64,000 bases of DNA from Hymenobacter aranciens (GTDB lineage Bacteria > Bacteroidota > Bacteroidia > Cytophagales > Hymenobacteraceae), in contig NZ_JAUQSY010000019.1 of assembly GCF_030580865.1 (NCBI RefSeq), positions 1-64,000 of the forward strand, written 5' to 3'. Under the pieces are notes generated by a model that was given only the letters and a program-made list of their open reading frames with translations, was not told the DNA's origin and searched no databases. The position numbers were made by a program, and so were the translations under genes. How positions within the stretch are numbered: position 1 is the first letter of the stretch; each line of letters opens with the position of its first letter. Positions 42,119 through 50,722 of this stretch are shown here, one piece after another.

Positions 42119-43639
42119 TTAATAGCTGTTGGCGCGCACCCGGCCGGCCGAGGGCAGCGAGTCGATGAGCACCGGGGCGGGCTTGTGGAAGCGCCGCCAT
42201 TGCTCCTTGAAGGCGCTGGTGTAGTAGTAGTCGTTGGCGTCGGAGGTGTGGCCGAACTTCTCGTAGCGGATGCCGGTATTTTCGTCCTTCACCTCCTCCT
42301 TGAGCTTGGTGCCGTCGGGCGCTTCCTTCAGGTAGATGTAGTCGCCGATGGTGTGCACGCAGCTTTCATCAATCAGGAATTCCAACCCGTCCAACTGCTT
42401 CTCGTGCACGGCCGTAATCCACTGACCTCGCACCGCTACCGGCGGCGCTTTGGTGGCTACCCGGTTTTGCGGGTGCAGCCGGGCCAGCTCCTTCAGGATG
42501 ATGGAGTAGTCGTTGGTGCCTTCCTCGCTGCGGGTGTCGCGCTTCTTGCCCGAGGGGTCGCCGTAGATGAATAACCCACCCTCGTGCTGCCCGAATTTCG
42601 ATTTCAGGAACGCCGCGCACACCTTACTCGTGGAGTTGTTGGGGTTCTCCAGGCAGATTTCCGCCAGCTGCACGTCGGTGGTGCCGTACTGCTGATGAAT
42701 GGTCAACGTGTTGTAGGGAATGGCGTTCTGGTCGAAGCTCAGGTGCAGCGGCAGCTTCGGGTCGTAGCGGTGAGCATACTTGCCGACGTGCTTGCTGCGG
42801 TCGAACTGCTTATAGAACTCGCCCCCGGTGCGGCTGAACGGGTCGCCGAAAATCAGCATGCCGTGTTTGTCGATGTTGATGTTGGCGAACTGGTTGCTGA
42901 TGTAGTTGCTCGGCAGGTTGTGCCCGTTGAGGTGGGTGGCGCTGATGGTCACCAGCTTGTTGCCCGCCTCGCGCCGGAAGTATTTCGGCGGCGTGTAGAT
43001 GGTGCGCTTGATTTCGTCCTGCACCTGGTCGAGCGAAAACCACTCATTAATCCACGGCACCTTCGCGGGGGAAGTGAAGATATAGAGCGGGTTGAAGGGC
43101 TCGGGCGTGGGGTCTCCCACCAGCTCGCCGCGCTCGTTCACGTACATGCCCTGCTGGCGCAGGCGGCCCACGATGACCTCCTTCACGGCCACTTCCTTGG
43201 TGTCTTTGGTTTCGTCGAGCATGGCCCAGCAGATTTCCATGCCATCCAAGGCCTTATAGTTGTCGAGGCTGCCGATGTACACCACGGCGCCCCAACTGAA
43301 GCTCATGATGTTATTGTAGCTGTCGAACTCGTAGAAGGTGGTGAAGTGCTTGGGCGGGCGCTTGCCCACCACGTAGTGCCCGGTTTTCTTCTTGTCGTCC
43401 CACTCGGTTACCCCGAACTCCTGCTTCCACACTTCGCGGATGCGGAACAGCGTCGAGCGGGTGAGCTGGGCGTAGGTGTTGGCCGCGATGAGCCCGCGCA
43501 TACGCGGGAAGCTCTGCAGGTAGAGGTACGAAATCACTCCGGCGAGGTGAGTTTTCCCGCTGCCCTGCCCGGCCAGAAAGAGGTTTACCTGCTTCCGGCT
43601 CTCGAAAATGTCGAACTGCGGGTCACTCAGGCTTATCAT
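42119..43639 (-). CDS. terL: terminase large subunit
   Basis: 506 aa from the ATG at 43639 (MISLSDPQFD), which overlaps the TerS stop by 17 bp. Walker A at 24-30 (GQGSGKT), Walker B near WAMLDETKD, and a nuclease domain with FDQNAIPYNTL and FIYGDPSGKKRD. It pumps phage DNA into the procapsid and cuts it. Longer frame to 43693 would start inside terS and is not needed. Confidence 0.92.
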   Translation of the reverse strand: MISLSDPQFDIFESRKQVNLFLAGQGSGKTHLAGVISYLYLQSFPRMRGLIAANTYAQLTRSTLFRIREVWKQEFGVTEWDDKKKTGHYVVGKRPPKHFTTFYEFDSYNNIMSFSWGAVVYIGSLDNYKALDGMEICWAMLDETKDTKEVAVKEVIVGRLRQQGMYVNERGELVGDPTPEPFNPLYIFTSPAKVPWINEWFSLDQVQDEIKRTIYTPPKYFRREAGNKLVTISATHLNGHNLPSNYISNQFANINIDKHGMLIFGDPFSRTGGEFYKQFDRSKHVGKYAHRYDPKLPLHLSFDQNAIPYNTLTIHQQYGTTDVQLAEICLENPNNSTSKVCAAFLKSKFGQHEGGLFIYGDPSGKKRDTRSEEGTNDYSIILKELARLHPQNRVATKAPPVAVRGQWITAVHEKQLDGLEFLIDESCVHTIGDYIYLKEAPDGTKLKEEVKDENTGIRYEKFGHTSDANDYYYTSAFKEQWRRFHKPAPVLIDSLPSAGRVRANSY

Positions 43640-44135
43640 CAGTCGGGCGGTGGCGAATGACTTGGATAATGGCCGGCGGGGCCTGTGTGGCAATCTCGCC
43701 GCTGTGCTTCACCTCGGCCTTGTCGGTGATGCCCTCCACCAGCGCCATCCACAGCTTCACGGCCGTGGGGTCAGGCGGGTAGTGTTCGGTGTACTCGTGC
43801 CGCTCGACCACCGAGGGCTCGCCCTTGCCCTGCGACACGGCCAGAATCTTGACCGCTGGGTGCGAGTAGCCCGTGGCCCGCTCGTAGAGCTTCAATAGCA
43901 CGTCAGACGTCAGGGCTTGGAACGGGTTGGCGCTGCCGTCGCCCAGCGTGATGCGCTCCAGGTGCTTGCTGATGGTCTTATCCGAGAACCCGGTAAGCTC
44001 GACCAGCTCCTGCACGGTGGGGGCGCGCAACTCATCTTTGATGAACGCAAGCATGTGCTTGCGAATCACCTTCCGGTTGCGCTTGCTGTCCTGGCGTTCA
44101 GTATTGGGGTTGCTGGGCATAGTACAATCGGGCAT
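43623..44135 (-). CDS. terminase small subunit-type protein
   Basis: 170 aa (or 165 aa from the second ATG at 44120). An N-terminal HTH-like part (APTVQELVELTGFSDKTISKHLER) binds DNA; the rest is helical with a Pro-rich tail. Immediately upstream of TerL on the same strand, as small terminases are. Confidence 0.7.
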   Translation of the reverse strand: MPDCTMPSNPNTERQDSKRNRKVIRKHMLAFIKDELRAPTVQELVELTGFSDKTISKHLERITLGDGSANPFQALTSDVLLKLYERATGYSHPAVKILAVSQGKGEPSVVERHEYTEHYPPDPTAVKLWMALVEGITDKAEVKHSGEIATQAPPAIIQVIRHRPTDDKPE

Positions 44136-44221
44136 TTGGCCCTTTTCAGTAGGTTGAAGGGATGAGGGTAATAGAATAGGATGGAAAACTACTTGCCGGC
44201 CAAGGTAGTGCTGGATTCTTT

Positions 44222-44316
44222 TCAGTAATAAGGGGAATTTTTACTACGATTAAGGGGGAAAACTCCCCTTATTACTGACTAAGAAAAGTACCCGATTTGC
44301 GGGGGTAATAAGTTTG
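44222..44316. promoter_or_regulatory. regulatory region between the divergent head operons
   Basis: A perfect 15-bp inverted repeat, TCAGTAATAAGGGGA (44222-44236) and its complement (44264-44278), lies in the gap 44136-44342 between terS and the protease gene. A -7 box TAAGTTTG (44309-44316) faces the protease gene. The repeat is a candidate operator for a late regulator such as the HTH protein at 34152. Confidence 0.6.
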
Positions 44317-44342
44317 AGCATTCGTTTTCACACGCTGCTCTC

Positions 44343-45434
44343 ATGGCCACCCCTACCCTTCAGATTTATTCCGCTATTGGCTTCAACCCGGCAACCGGGG
44401 CGGGGCTGAGCGCGGCCGAATTTGGGGCGAAGCTGGCCGAGGCGGAGGCGACGGGCGAAAAGCGCGTGGCCGTGCGCATCAACAGCGGCGGCGGCGACTG
44501 GCAGGAAGGCCAAACGATGTACGACCTACTCAAAGCCAGCTCGCTGAAAGTAGACACCTACTGCGTGGGGCTGGTGGCCTCGGCTGCTACCCTGCCCTTC
44601 ATGGCGGGCAACAAACGGCTGATTTCAGCCCACGCCAAGCTGATGATTCACAACTGCGCGAGCGGCGCGGCGGGCGGGATTGCCGACCTGGAAAACGCCA
44701 TCAACCAGCAGAAGGCCGTCAACGCCAGCATGGCCCAGCTGTATGCGTCGGCCTCGGGCCAGGCGGTCGAGAAGTGCGCCGAGCTGATGGCCGCCACTAC
44801 CTACATGGATGCCGAAACGGCCGTGGCCCTGGGCTTCGCCACTGGCATCGTGGACGACGACAAAAAAGGCCTGGCCCCGCCGGCCGACATGCCCACCGCC
44901 GAGCTGGTGGGCTACTACGCTGCATTGCTTCCCCAACCCACGAACATGAAAAACCTACTCCTTCCCATCATGGCAGCCGCTGGGCTGTCCACCATTACCG
45001 CCGCCTCGCCCGACGCTGACGTGGCTCAGGCTGTATCGGCCGCCTTCACCGAGCGCGACAAGTTCAAAAAGGACGCCGAAGACGCCCGCGCCGCCGTGGC
45101 CGACGCGACCACCAAACTCACCGAGGCCGAGGACAAGCTAAAGGCATTCGAGGAGCAGGCCACCGCCAACGCTGCCACGGCCGCCGCCAACGCGGTAACT
45201 GCCCTTGTGGACGGCGCCATCAGCACGGGCAAAATCACGGCCAGCCTGAAAGACACCTACACCACGCTGGCCACGGCCGACCTGGCCAGCACCAAGGCCA
45301 TCCTCGACGCAATGCCGGCCCGCCAGTCGCTCACCACCGTCATCGAGGCGCACGCCGACGGCACCAAGCTGGCGCCGCTCAGCGCGGCCGGCGCCATGCT
45401 GGAGGTGCAGGCCAACCTCAACAAGGGCAAATAG
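44343..45434 (+). CDS. ClpP-type head protease fused to scaffold
   Basis: 363 aa. The N-terminal 180 residues are S14/ClpP-like with catalytic Ser80 (GLVASAATLPF) and His103 (LMIHNC) and the VRINSGGGDW motif. The C-terminal half (about 220-300, AAFTERDKFKKDAEDARAAV, then KLTEAEDKLKAFEEQA) is coiled-coil and Ala-rich, the scaffold. The protease digests scaffold and itself in the procapsid. Directly upstream of the capsid gene. Confidence 0.9.
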   Translation: MATPTLQIYSAIGFNPATGAGLSAAEFGAKLAEAEATGEKRVAVRINSGGGDWQEGQTMYDLLKASSLKVDTYCVGLVASAATLPFMAGNKRLISAHAKLMIHNCASGAAGGIADLENAINQQKAVNASMAQLYASASGQAVEKCAELMAATTYMDAETAVALGFATGIVDDDKKGLAPPADMPTAELVGYYAALLPQPTNMKNLLLPIMAAAGLSTITAASPDADVAQAVSAAFTERDKFKKDAEDARAAVADATTKLTEAEDKLKAFEEQATANAATAAANAVTALVDGAISTGKITASLKDTYTTLATADLASTKAILDAMPARQSLTTVIEAHADGTKLAPLSAAGAMLEVQANLNKGK

Positions 45435-45471
45435 TCTCACCTCCCACGCTTTTTAACTCTAAGTAGCTGCT

Positions 45472-46413
45472 ATGGCACTGCAAATTAACGATACCACCTA
45501 CGCCGGCGAAGTTGCTTCGTCGTTCATCGTCAAGGCCGCCATCGGCAACGAAATCGTGCAGGGTGGGCACATCATGGTCAAGGACGGCATCAAAAAGAAG
45601 TACACCATCCCGCGCATGACCGTGGGCGACGACTTCATCCAGGACCGCGTGCCCACGCCCGTTTCGGGCGGCTCGGGCACCGGCAAGGGCACCATCACGG
45701 TGGATGCCCGCGTGCTGGAACCCAACGACTACATGATTTACCAGGAGTTCAACCCCAGAGACTTCGAGGACCACTGGGAGGCCGTGAACCTGAATCCTAC
45801 CCTCATCGACCGGCGCCTGCCGGCCACGGTGGAATCGGTGATTCTGCAGGAGGTGATGAAGAAGCACAACCAGTGGCTGGGCGGTGCCATCATGCGCGGT
45901 AACACCGCCGTGACCACCAACAACCTGAAATATTTCGACGGCCTCATCACCCGCGCCATCGCCGACAGCGAAGTGCCGAAAGTGAGTTCGCCCGTGGTGC
46001 TGACAGTTTCCAACATCGAGGGCGAGTTGGAGCGCTCGCTGGCTACCGTGCCCGCTGCTGTGCTCTACGACCCCAACCTGAAGGTGTACGTGAGCTACAA
46101 AACGGCCCAGCTGTGGGAACGGGCCCAGCGCGCCGCCGGCTTCAAGGGCATCGACAACACCATGGCTGGCCTGATGCGCTTCGCTGGCCGCCAGATGGTG
46201 TACCTGTTCGGCATGCCCGACAACACCATCTTCTGGGCCAAGGGCGCCCCGGACATGACGAGCAACCTGTGGTTCGGCCTCAACTCGAAGGACGACGCCA
46301 CGGTGCAAATCGCCCGCCTGCAGGCCAACAGCGAACTCTACTTCATCAAGATGCTCTGCAAGGCCGACACGAACTACGGCTACGGCGGCGAAACGACTCT
46401 CTACACGCTGTAA
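45472..46413 (+). CDS. major capsid protein
   Basis: 313 aa between the protease/scaffold gene and the lysis genes, the usual capsid position. It begins MALQINDTTYAGEVASSFIV, has a long beta-rich core (HIMVKDGIKKKYTIPRM, VSGGSGTGKGTITVD) and ends DTNYGYGGETTLYTL. This fits the HK97-fold capsid proteins of Bacteroidota myophages. Assignment is by position, length and composition. Confidence 0.75.
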   Translation: MALQINDTTYAGEVASSFIVKAAIGNEIVQGGHIMVKDGIKKKYTIPRMTVGDDFIQDRVPTPVSGGSGTGKGTITVDARVLEPNDYMIYQEFNPRDFEDHWEAVNLNPTLIDRRLPATVESVILQEVMKKHNQWLGGAIMRGNTAVTTNNLKYFDGLITRAIADSEVPKVSSPVVLTVSNIEGELERSLATVPAAVLYDPNLKVYVSYKTAQLWERAQRAAGFKGIDNTMAGLMRFAGRQMVYLFGMPDNTIFWAKGAPDMTSNLWFGLNSKDDATVQIARLQANSELYFIKMLCKADTNYGYGGETTLYTL

Positions 46414-46504
46414 GCTAACAGCTAATAGCTAACACCCAAATGCGGGCACTCTTCGGGGTGGCCGCTTTTGGCGGCAACAGCCAATCAGTTTTAGCCTCAT
46501 CACC

Positions 46505-46714
46505 ATGGCCCTCAAGATTAACGACAAAGCCGGCATCCGCGCCACCTTCAACGCCTGTCCCGCCCTGAAAGAAGTGCATGTGCTGGAAAACGGCGACCAC
46601 TACTTCAATAAGGAGCACGCCAAGACTGCCGCTGGCGAAAAAGGCAAGGTAGTCACCTACAAGGAGGACGCCAAGGAGCTCGAAGACGAGGCCCCGGCTA
46701 CGCCTACTGCCTAA
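46505..46714 (+). CDS. small hypothetical virion-region protein
   Basis: 69 aa: MALKINDKAGIRATFN to DEAPATPTA, acidic with Lys-rich segments. A beta hairpin (EVHVLENGDHYFN) is possible. It could be a head decoration or stabilising protein from its place behind the capsid gene, but there is no further evidence. Confidence 0.55.
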   Translation: MALKINDKAGIRATFNACPALKEVHVLENGDHYFNKEHAKTAAGEKGKVVTYKEDAKELEDEAPATPTA

Positions 46715-46748
46715 GATTCCTCACAACCTTTCTACCCCTGCCACCACC

Positions 46749-47183
46749 ATGCACCTGACCCTTACACGCACCACCTTTACTGAGGAAAGCACCATCGGCG
46801 AGCTATTCGTGGATGGCAAGTTTGAGTGCTACGTGCTGGAGGACGTGGTGCGCCAGCCCGGCCAGGCCAAGGTGTGGGGCAAAACGGCCATTCCCACCGG
46901 CAAGTACCAGGTGCGCATCACCTACAGCAACCGCTTCCGCCGGCGGCTGCCGCTGCTGGTGAACGTGGCGGGCGGCGCCATCCAGTTCGGCGGCCGCCGC
47001 ATCGACGACTGCGGCGTGCGCATCCACTCGGGCAACACCTCGGCCGATACGGAGGGCTGCCTGCTGGTGGGCCTCGACCAGAAAACCGATTTCGTGGGCC
47101 GCTCGCGCGACGCTTTCAGCCGCCTGCTGCCGCGCCTGCAGGATGCCGTGGCCGCTGGCACCGTCACCCTGACCATTTCCTAA
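46749..47183 (+). CDS. DUF5675 protein, probable endolysin
   Basis: 144 aa. Matches the DUF5675 pattern: ECYVLEDVVR, GKTAIPTGKYQVRI, GVRIHSGNTSADTEGCLLVG, with His93 and Cys104 spaced as in YkuD-type transpeptidase active sites. In Bacteroidota phages DUF5675 proteins sit in the lysis region and are the likely peptidoglycan enzyme. Catalysis is not proven. Confidence 0.75.
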   Translation: MHLTLTRTTFTEESTIGELFVDGKFECYVLEDVVRQPGQAKVWGKTAIPTGKYQVRITYSNRFRRRLPLLVNVAGGAIQFGGRRIDDCGVRIHSGNTSADTEGCLLVGLDQKTDFVGRSRDAFSRLLPRLQDAVAAGTVTLTIS

Positions 47184-47186
47184 GCC

Positions 47187-47492
47187 GTGAGCACGACTAA
47201 CAACACCGTTTCGGCGGACTGGGTGAAGTGGGTGGCGGGCCTGGCGCTGACGCTCAGCGGCACGGCTTTCGGCTACGCCATCAACACCGAACACCGGCAG
47301 ACGGCCACCGAAACCACTCTGGAGCAGCACCTCGCTGATGCACGGGAAACCAAGGCCGAAATAAACGCCCGCCTCAAAGCTACCGAGGACAAACAGGCGG
47401 CCGTGCTGGAAAGCATCAACGCCGTGCGCGTGGACGTGGCCGCCATCCGTGGTGCCCTGGGCATCAAACGCCAACAACCAATCGACCAGTAA
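47187..47492 (+). CDS. small membrane protein (holin or spanin-type)
   Basis: 101 aa from a GTG start. One transmembrane helix (VKWVAGLALTLSGTAFGYAI) and a coiled-coil tail (RETKAEINARLKATEDKQ). The layout resembles inner-membrane spanin (Rz-like) or a single-pass holin. It follows the endolysin and precedes the lipoprotein, so a lysis role is likely. Confidence 0.6.
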   Translation: MSTTNNTVSADWVKWVAGLALTLSGTAFGYAINTEHRQTATETTLEQHLADARETKAEINARLKATEDKQAAVLESINAVRVDVAAIRGALGIKRQQPIDQ

Positions 47493-47495
47493 GCT

Positions 47496-48089
47496 ATGCG
47501 CATCCTTCTTACTCTCGCCATCGCTTCCCTGGCCCTGAGCAGCTGCAAGCTCGGCAAGCTATTCGAGCCCTCGCCTGAGCGGCAGTTGGGCCGGCTGCTG
47601 ACGGCGCATCCCGAGCTGGCCGCGGCCGACACGGTGACCATTCACGACACCATCACGGTGCCCCAGGTCCACGTCGAAACCAAGTTCGTGTACCGCGCCA
47701 ACCCGGCCCGGGAACACACCGACAGCCTGCGTCTCGACTCGCTACTGCAGAAACTGGAAACCCACCTCGACACGGCCAGCCGCCGGGCGACGGTGCGCGA
47801 GGTGTTCCAATACGTGCGCACCGAGCGGCCCCGCTTTCCGGACACGCTCTGCTTCGACACGCTGGGCCTGCGCGGCAAGGTGTGGCGCACCGGCTCAGCC
47901 TACCAAATCAGCCTTACCCGCAAAGAAATCCGGCAGCCCCACGCCGCCCGCGCCGTGGTGGCCCGCCTCAAGCCCTGCGACTGCGCCCCGCTGGTGTGGT
48001 ACGACCCGCGCACCTGGCCCTACGGCTGGCTACTGTGTGGCATCCTCATCGGCCTTATCGCTCGCTTCCGTCAATCCCGCTCCGCATGA
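47496..48089 (+). CDS. lipoprotein with C-terminal TM, u-spanin-like
   Basis: 197 aa. Lipobox ending at Cys17 (LALSSC) and a C-terminal transmembrane helix (about 172-190, WPYGWLLCGILIGLIARF), with a central predicted periplasmic part that includes a helical stretch (DSLLQKLETHLDTASRR). An N-terminal lipid and a C-terminal membrane anchor in one protein is the topology of unimolecular spanins (u-spanins), which fuse inner and outer membranes in lysis. Its neighbours are a holin-like and an endolysin gene. Confidence 0.65.
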   Translation: MRILLTLAIASLALSSCKLGKLFEPSPERQLGRLLTAHPELAAADTVTIHDTITVPQVHVETKFVYRANPAREHTDSLRLDSLLQKLETHLDTASRRATVREVFQYVRTERPRFPDTLCFDTLGLRGKVWRTGSAYQISLTRKEIRQPHAARAVVARLKPCDCAPLVWYDPRTWPYGWLLCGILIGLIARFRQSRSA

Positions 48090-48313
48090 AAACGCTACTC
48101 GCCCGCTTTACCGGCCCGACCCCGGCCTTTTGGCGCCGGGTGCGCAATGCCACCATCATCGTGGCCGGCGGGGCTGAGTTCGTCCTGAACTATTCGGCCA
48201 CGCCCGAGGCCTGGCTGCCGCTGCTCAAAACCGTGGCCACCATCGCCGCCACTGCGGCCTTCGTGGCGCAGCTGACCTGCAAAGATTCCCCCACCGACCA
48301 ACCCGCCTCCTAA
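48086..48313 (+). CDS. small membrane protein, holin candidate
   Basis: 75 aa from the ATG at 48086, which overlaps the stop of the lipoprotein gene (ATGA). Two hydrophobic stretches (VRNATIIVAGGAEFVLNY and WLPLLKTVATIAATAAFVAQL) give two membrane helices with a short charged C-terminus. Size and place fit a class II holin. The frame upstream is antisense-free but starts inside the lipoprotein gene. Confidence 0.6.
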   Translation: MKTLLARFTGPTPAFWRRVRNATIIVAGGAEFVLNYSATPEAWLPLLKTVATIAATAAFVAQLTCKDSPTDQPAS

Positions 48314-48316
48314 CCT

Positions 48317-49516
48317 ATGGCCCTGCCCGATATTACCATCACCAAAGCAGCCGGCGGCCTCGGCCGGCAGCAGCCCACCGACGACGGCATCAGTGCCTTC
48401 ATCACCCAGGGCGTGGCCATCAGCGGCAAGCTCACGCTGGGCACCGTGTACGAGCTGCGCAGCATCCAGGCGGCTGAAGCCATCGGCATCACGGCCACCG
48501 CCACCAACTTCACCAGGACCTACCGGCACCTGAGTGAGTTCTTTCGCCTGAGCCCCGGCGCGGTACTGCTGTTCATGGCCGTGGCCCGCACGGCGACCAT
48601 GGCCGACATCTGCGACCATACCCTGGGCGGTGGCGCGAAAGCCCTGCTCAGCAATGCCAACGGCCGCGTGAAGCAACTCGCCGTCTGCCTGAACCCGGCC
48701 AGCGGCTACACACCCGTCACTACCGGCGGCCTTGACGCTGACGTGCTGACGACCGTCGCCAAGGCCCAGGCCCTGGCGGCCGAGGAATTCGACCAGCACC
48801 GCCCGGTTGCGGTGCTGCTGGCGGGCCACAGCCTGCTCGCCGACCTGACCACCGCCCCGAACCTGCGCGCCCTGAGCAGCGAGTACGTGGCCGTGGTAGC
48901 GGGCACCGACCACACGCTGCTGCCCAACGAGCCTGCCATCGGCACGGCCCTGGGCGCTATCTCGGCCGCCCGCGTGAATGAGTCGATTGCCTGGGTGCAG
49001 AAGTTTAACCTGACCGGCGACGGCAGCTTCGTGAACGCGGGCCTGAGCAACGGCAAAGCCTTAAGCGAGCTGCTGCCCGGCGACCTGGGCGCCTTGTCGG
49101 ATAAGGGATTCATCGTCGTGCGGCAACACGCCGGCCTCGACGGCTTCTACTTCTCCGACACCCCCACCTGCACGGTTGTCAGCAGCGATTACGCGCAACT
49201 CGAAAACGTGCGCACCACCAACAAGGCCGCCCGCGTGTGCCGCACGGCCCTGCTGCCAGCCCTCAACGGCCCGCTGCCGGTGAATGCCGACGGCACCCTG
49301 CAGGCGCAGGTCATCGGCGAGTTGCAGGGCAAGGCCAAAACGGCCCTGAACGCGGCCCTATTGGAATCCGGCGAGGCCTCAGCCCTGGGGGTGTACATCG
49401 ACCCCGCGCAGAACGTCATCAGCGACTCCAAGCTGGCCGTGAAGGTGCGCATCGTGCCCACGGGTGTAGCTCGCCAGATTACGGTTGACCTCGGCCTTTC
49501 CACTAAACTCTCCTAA
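48317..49516 (+). CDS. contractile tail sheath protein (DUF2586-like)
   Basis: 399 aa. The start MALPDITITKAAGGLG and the long domain with GVAISGKLTLGTVYELRS, then ALGVYIDPAQNVISDSKLAVKVRIVPTG at the C-terminus, match sheath proteins of Bacteroidota myophages (DUF2586). Beside the tube and chaperone genes. The sheath contracts to drive the tube through the cell envelope. Confidence 0.8.
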   Translation: MALPDITITKAAGGLGRQQPTDDGISAFITQGVAISGKLTLGTVYELRSIQAAEAIGITATATNFTRTYRHLSEFFRLSPGAVLLFMAVARTATMADICDHTLGGGAKALLSNANGRVKQLAVCLNPASGYTPVTTGGLDADVLTTVAKAQALAAEEFDQHRPVAVLLAGHSLLADLTTAPNLRALSSEYVAVVAGTDHTLLPNEPAIGTALGAISAARVNESIAWVQKFNLTGDGSFVNAGLSNGKALSELLPGDLGALSDKGFIVVRQHAGLDGFYFSDTPTCTVVSSDYAQLENVRTTNKAARVCRTALLPALNGPLPVNADGTLQAQVIGELQGKAKTALNAALLESGEASALGVYIDPAQNVISDSKLAVKVRIVPTGVARQITVDLGLSTKLS

Positions 49517-49521
49517 GCCTT

Positions 49522-49947
49522 ATGGACTTCGTTCCCCAAATCAACGGCCGGGCCTACGACTGGGCCAGCATCAAGCTGCAACTGCTGGGCCAGACCGTGG
49601 CCGGCATTACCGCCATCAGCTACGGCGTCAAGCAGGAGAAAGTCAACAACTACGGCGCGGGCGTGAACCCGGTAAGCCGGGGCTATGGCAAGCGCGAACC
49701 CAACGCCAGCATTACGCTGGAAATGAAAGAGGTGGAGCGCATCATGGCCGCCCTGCCTCCCGGCGGCTCGCTGCTCGACATTCCGCCCTTCCCCATCCCG
49801 GTAGCCTACGTGAACGCGAGTAATCAACTGATTACGCACACGATAATGAATGCGGAATTCACCGAGAATAAGCGCGAAATCAAAACCGGCGATACCAATA
49901 TCGAGGTGGAACTGCCCCTCGTCGTTTCTCACATTGAAGGTCTGTAA
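49522..49947 (+). CDS. tail tube protein
   Basis: 141 aa directly behind the sheath gene. Beta-rich with VSRGYGKREPNASITLEMKE, a hairpin-forming pattern of tube proteins, and a conserved-looking end (EVELPLVVSHIEG). Position (sheath-tube-chaperone-tape measure) supports the call. Confidence 0.75.
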   Translation: MDFVPQINGRAYDWASIKLQLLGQTVAGITAISYGVKQEKVNNYGAGVNPVSRGYGKREPNASITLEMKEVERIMAALPPGGSLLDIPPFPIPVAYVNASNQLITHTIMNAEFTENKREIKTGDTNIEVELPLVVSHIEGL

Positions 49948-49950
49948 ATC

Positions 49951-50271
49951 ATGAGCACCACCCCCGAGCAAATCACCACCTGGAAACAGGAACACGGCGA
50001 AATTAAAAGTATCTCGGTCACCGTTGCCCCTGGCGACGTGGCCACCGCCTACCTCAAACCAGCCAACCGCAACGTGGTGGCGTTTGGGGTAACCAAAATG
50101 GCCAGCAACAAGATTGTGGAGGCCGGCGAGTTCGTGCTGCAAAACTGCTACATCGGCGGCGACGAGCGGCTGAAAATCACCGGGCAGGCCGAAAGCCCGG
50201 CGCAGGTAGCGGCTGCCATCGCGGCGTCCTCGCTGCTGAAGATGCTGGAGGTCGAAGTAAAAAACGCCTAG
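49951..50271 (+). CDS. tail assembly chaperone, short form
   Basis: 106 aa (MSTTPEQITTWKQEH to EVEVKNA). It lies between the tube and tape measure genes, as tail assembly chaperones do. At its end the codons GTA AAA AAC include the slippery heptamer A AAA AAC at 50259-50265. A -1 shift continues the frame for 69 more codons (see the next entry). The stop TAG of the short form is at 50269-50271. Confidence 0.75.
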   Translation: MSTTPEQITTWKQEHGEIKSISVTVAPGDVATAYLKPANRNVVAFGVTKMASNKIVEAGEFVLQNCYIGGDERLKITGQAESPAQVAAAIAASSLLKMLEVEVKNA

Positions 50272-50474
50272 CCGCCGCGCCGGTCATCAGCGACAAGCCC
50301 GAAGATGACGACCTGCAAAAGATGGCGGCTCTGATTTCCTATTTCCTGCACGACCCACACCCCGAGCGCCTCAGTGATGAGGAGTTCGGGGCGAAGTTCC
50401 AGCAAGCCGACTGGCTGCGGCGCAATCCCCAGATACGCGGTATCACGCCGGCCCTACTCGTGAGTTCTGCTTAA
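49951..50474 (+). CDS. tail assembly chaperone, long form by -1 frameshift
   Basis: The -1 frame from 50265 is open to TAA at 50472-50474 and codes for an acidic helical extension (KPEDDDLQKMAALISYFLHD). The joined protein is about 174 aa. This is the G/GT-type arrangement known in lambda and most long-tailed phages, with the longer product made at a low ratio. The extension has no start codon of its own that would explain it as a separate gene. Confidence 0.8.
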
Positions 50475-50671
50475 CGCCTCACCTGTGATAGCGCTGCCAG
50501 GGTTTCCCGGTGGCGCTTTTCGGCTAAATCCTGATTGCGCGAGGCCACTCCCCAGATAGCAGCTGGAATCCAGCCAATGAGGGTGAACTGTAGAATAAAG
50601 CAGATAATACCCTTGAGAAAATGGCCATTGACAATCATTGACAGGCCGGGAATGAGAATAGCAAGCAGCAT
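50471..50671 (-). CDS. YqaE/Pmp3-like small membrane protein
   Basis: 66 aa. Two membrane helices: MLLAILIPGLSMIVNGHF and ICFILQFTLIGWIPAAIWGVA, with the GWIPAAIW motif that recalls YqaE/Pmp3 proteins (UPF0057, GWIPGIIHA). It lies antisense to the tail operon between chaperone and tape measure, so it is an inserted moron. Its stop overlaps the chaperone long-form stop by 4 bp. Confidence 0.6.
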   Translation of the reverse strand: MLLAILIPGLSMIVNGHFLKGIICFILQFTLIGWIPAAIWGVASRNQDLAEKRHRETLAALSQVRR

Positions 50672-50722
50672 CGTGGCAGATGGTAAAGTGAGCCAGCAAA
50701 CCTACTGAATTTTAGATAAACG

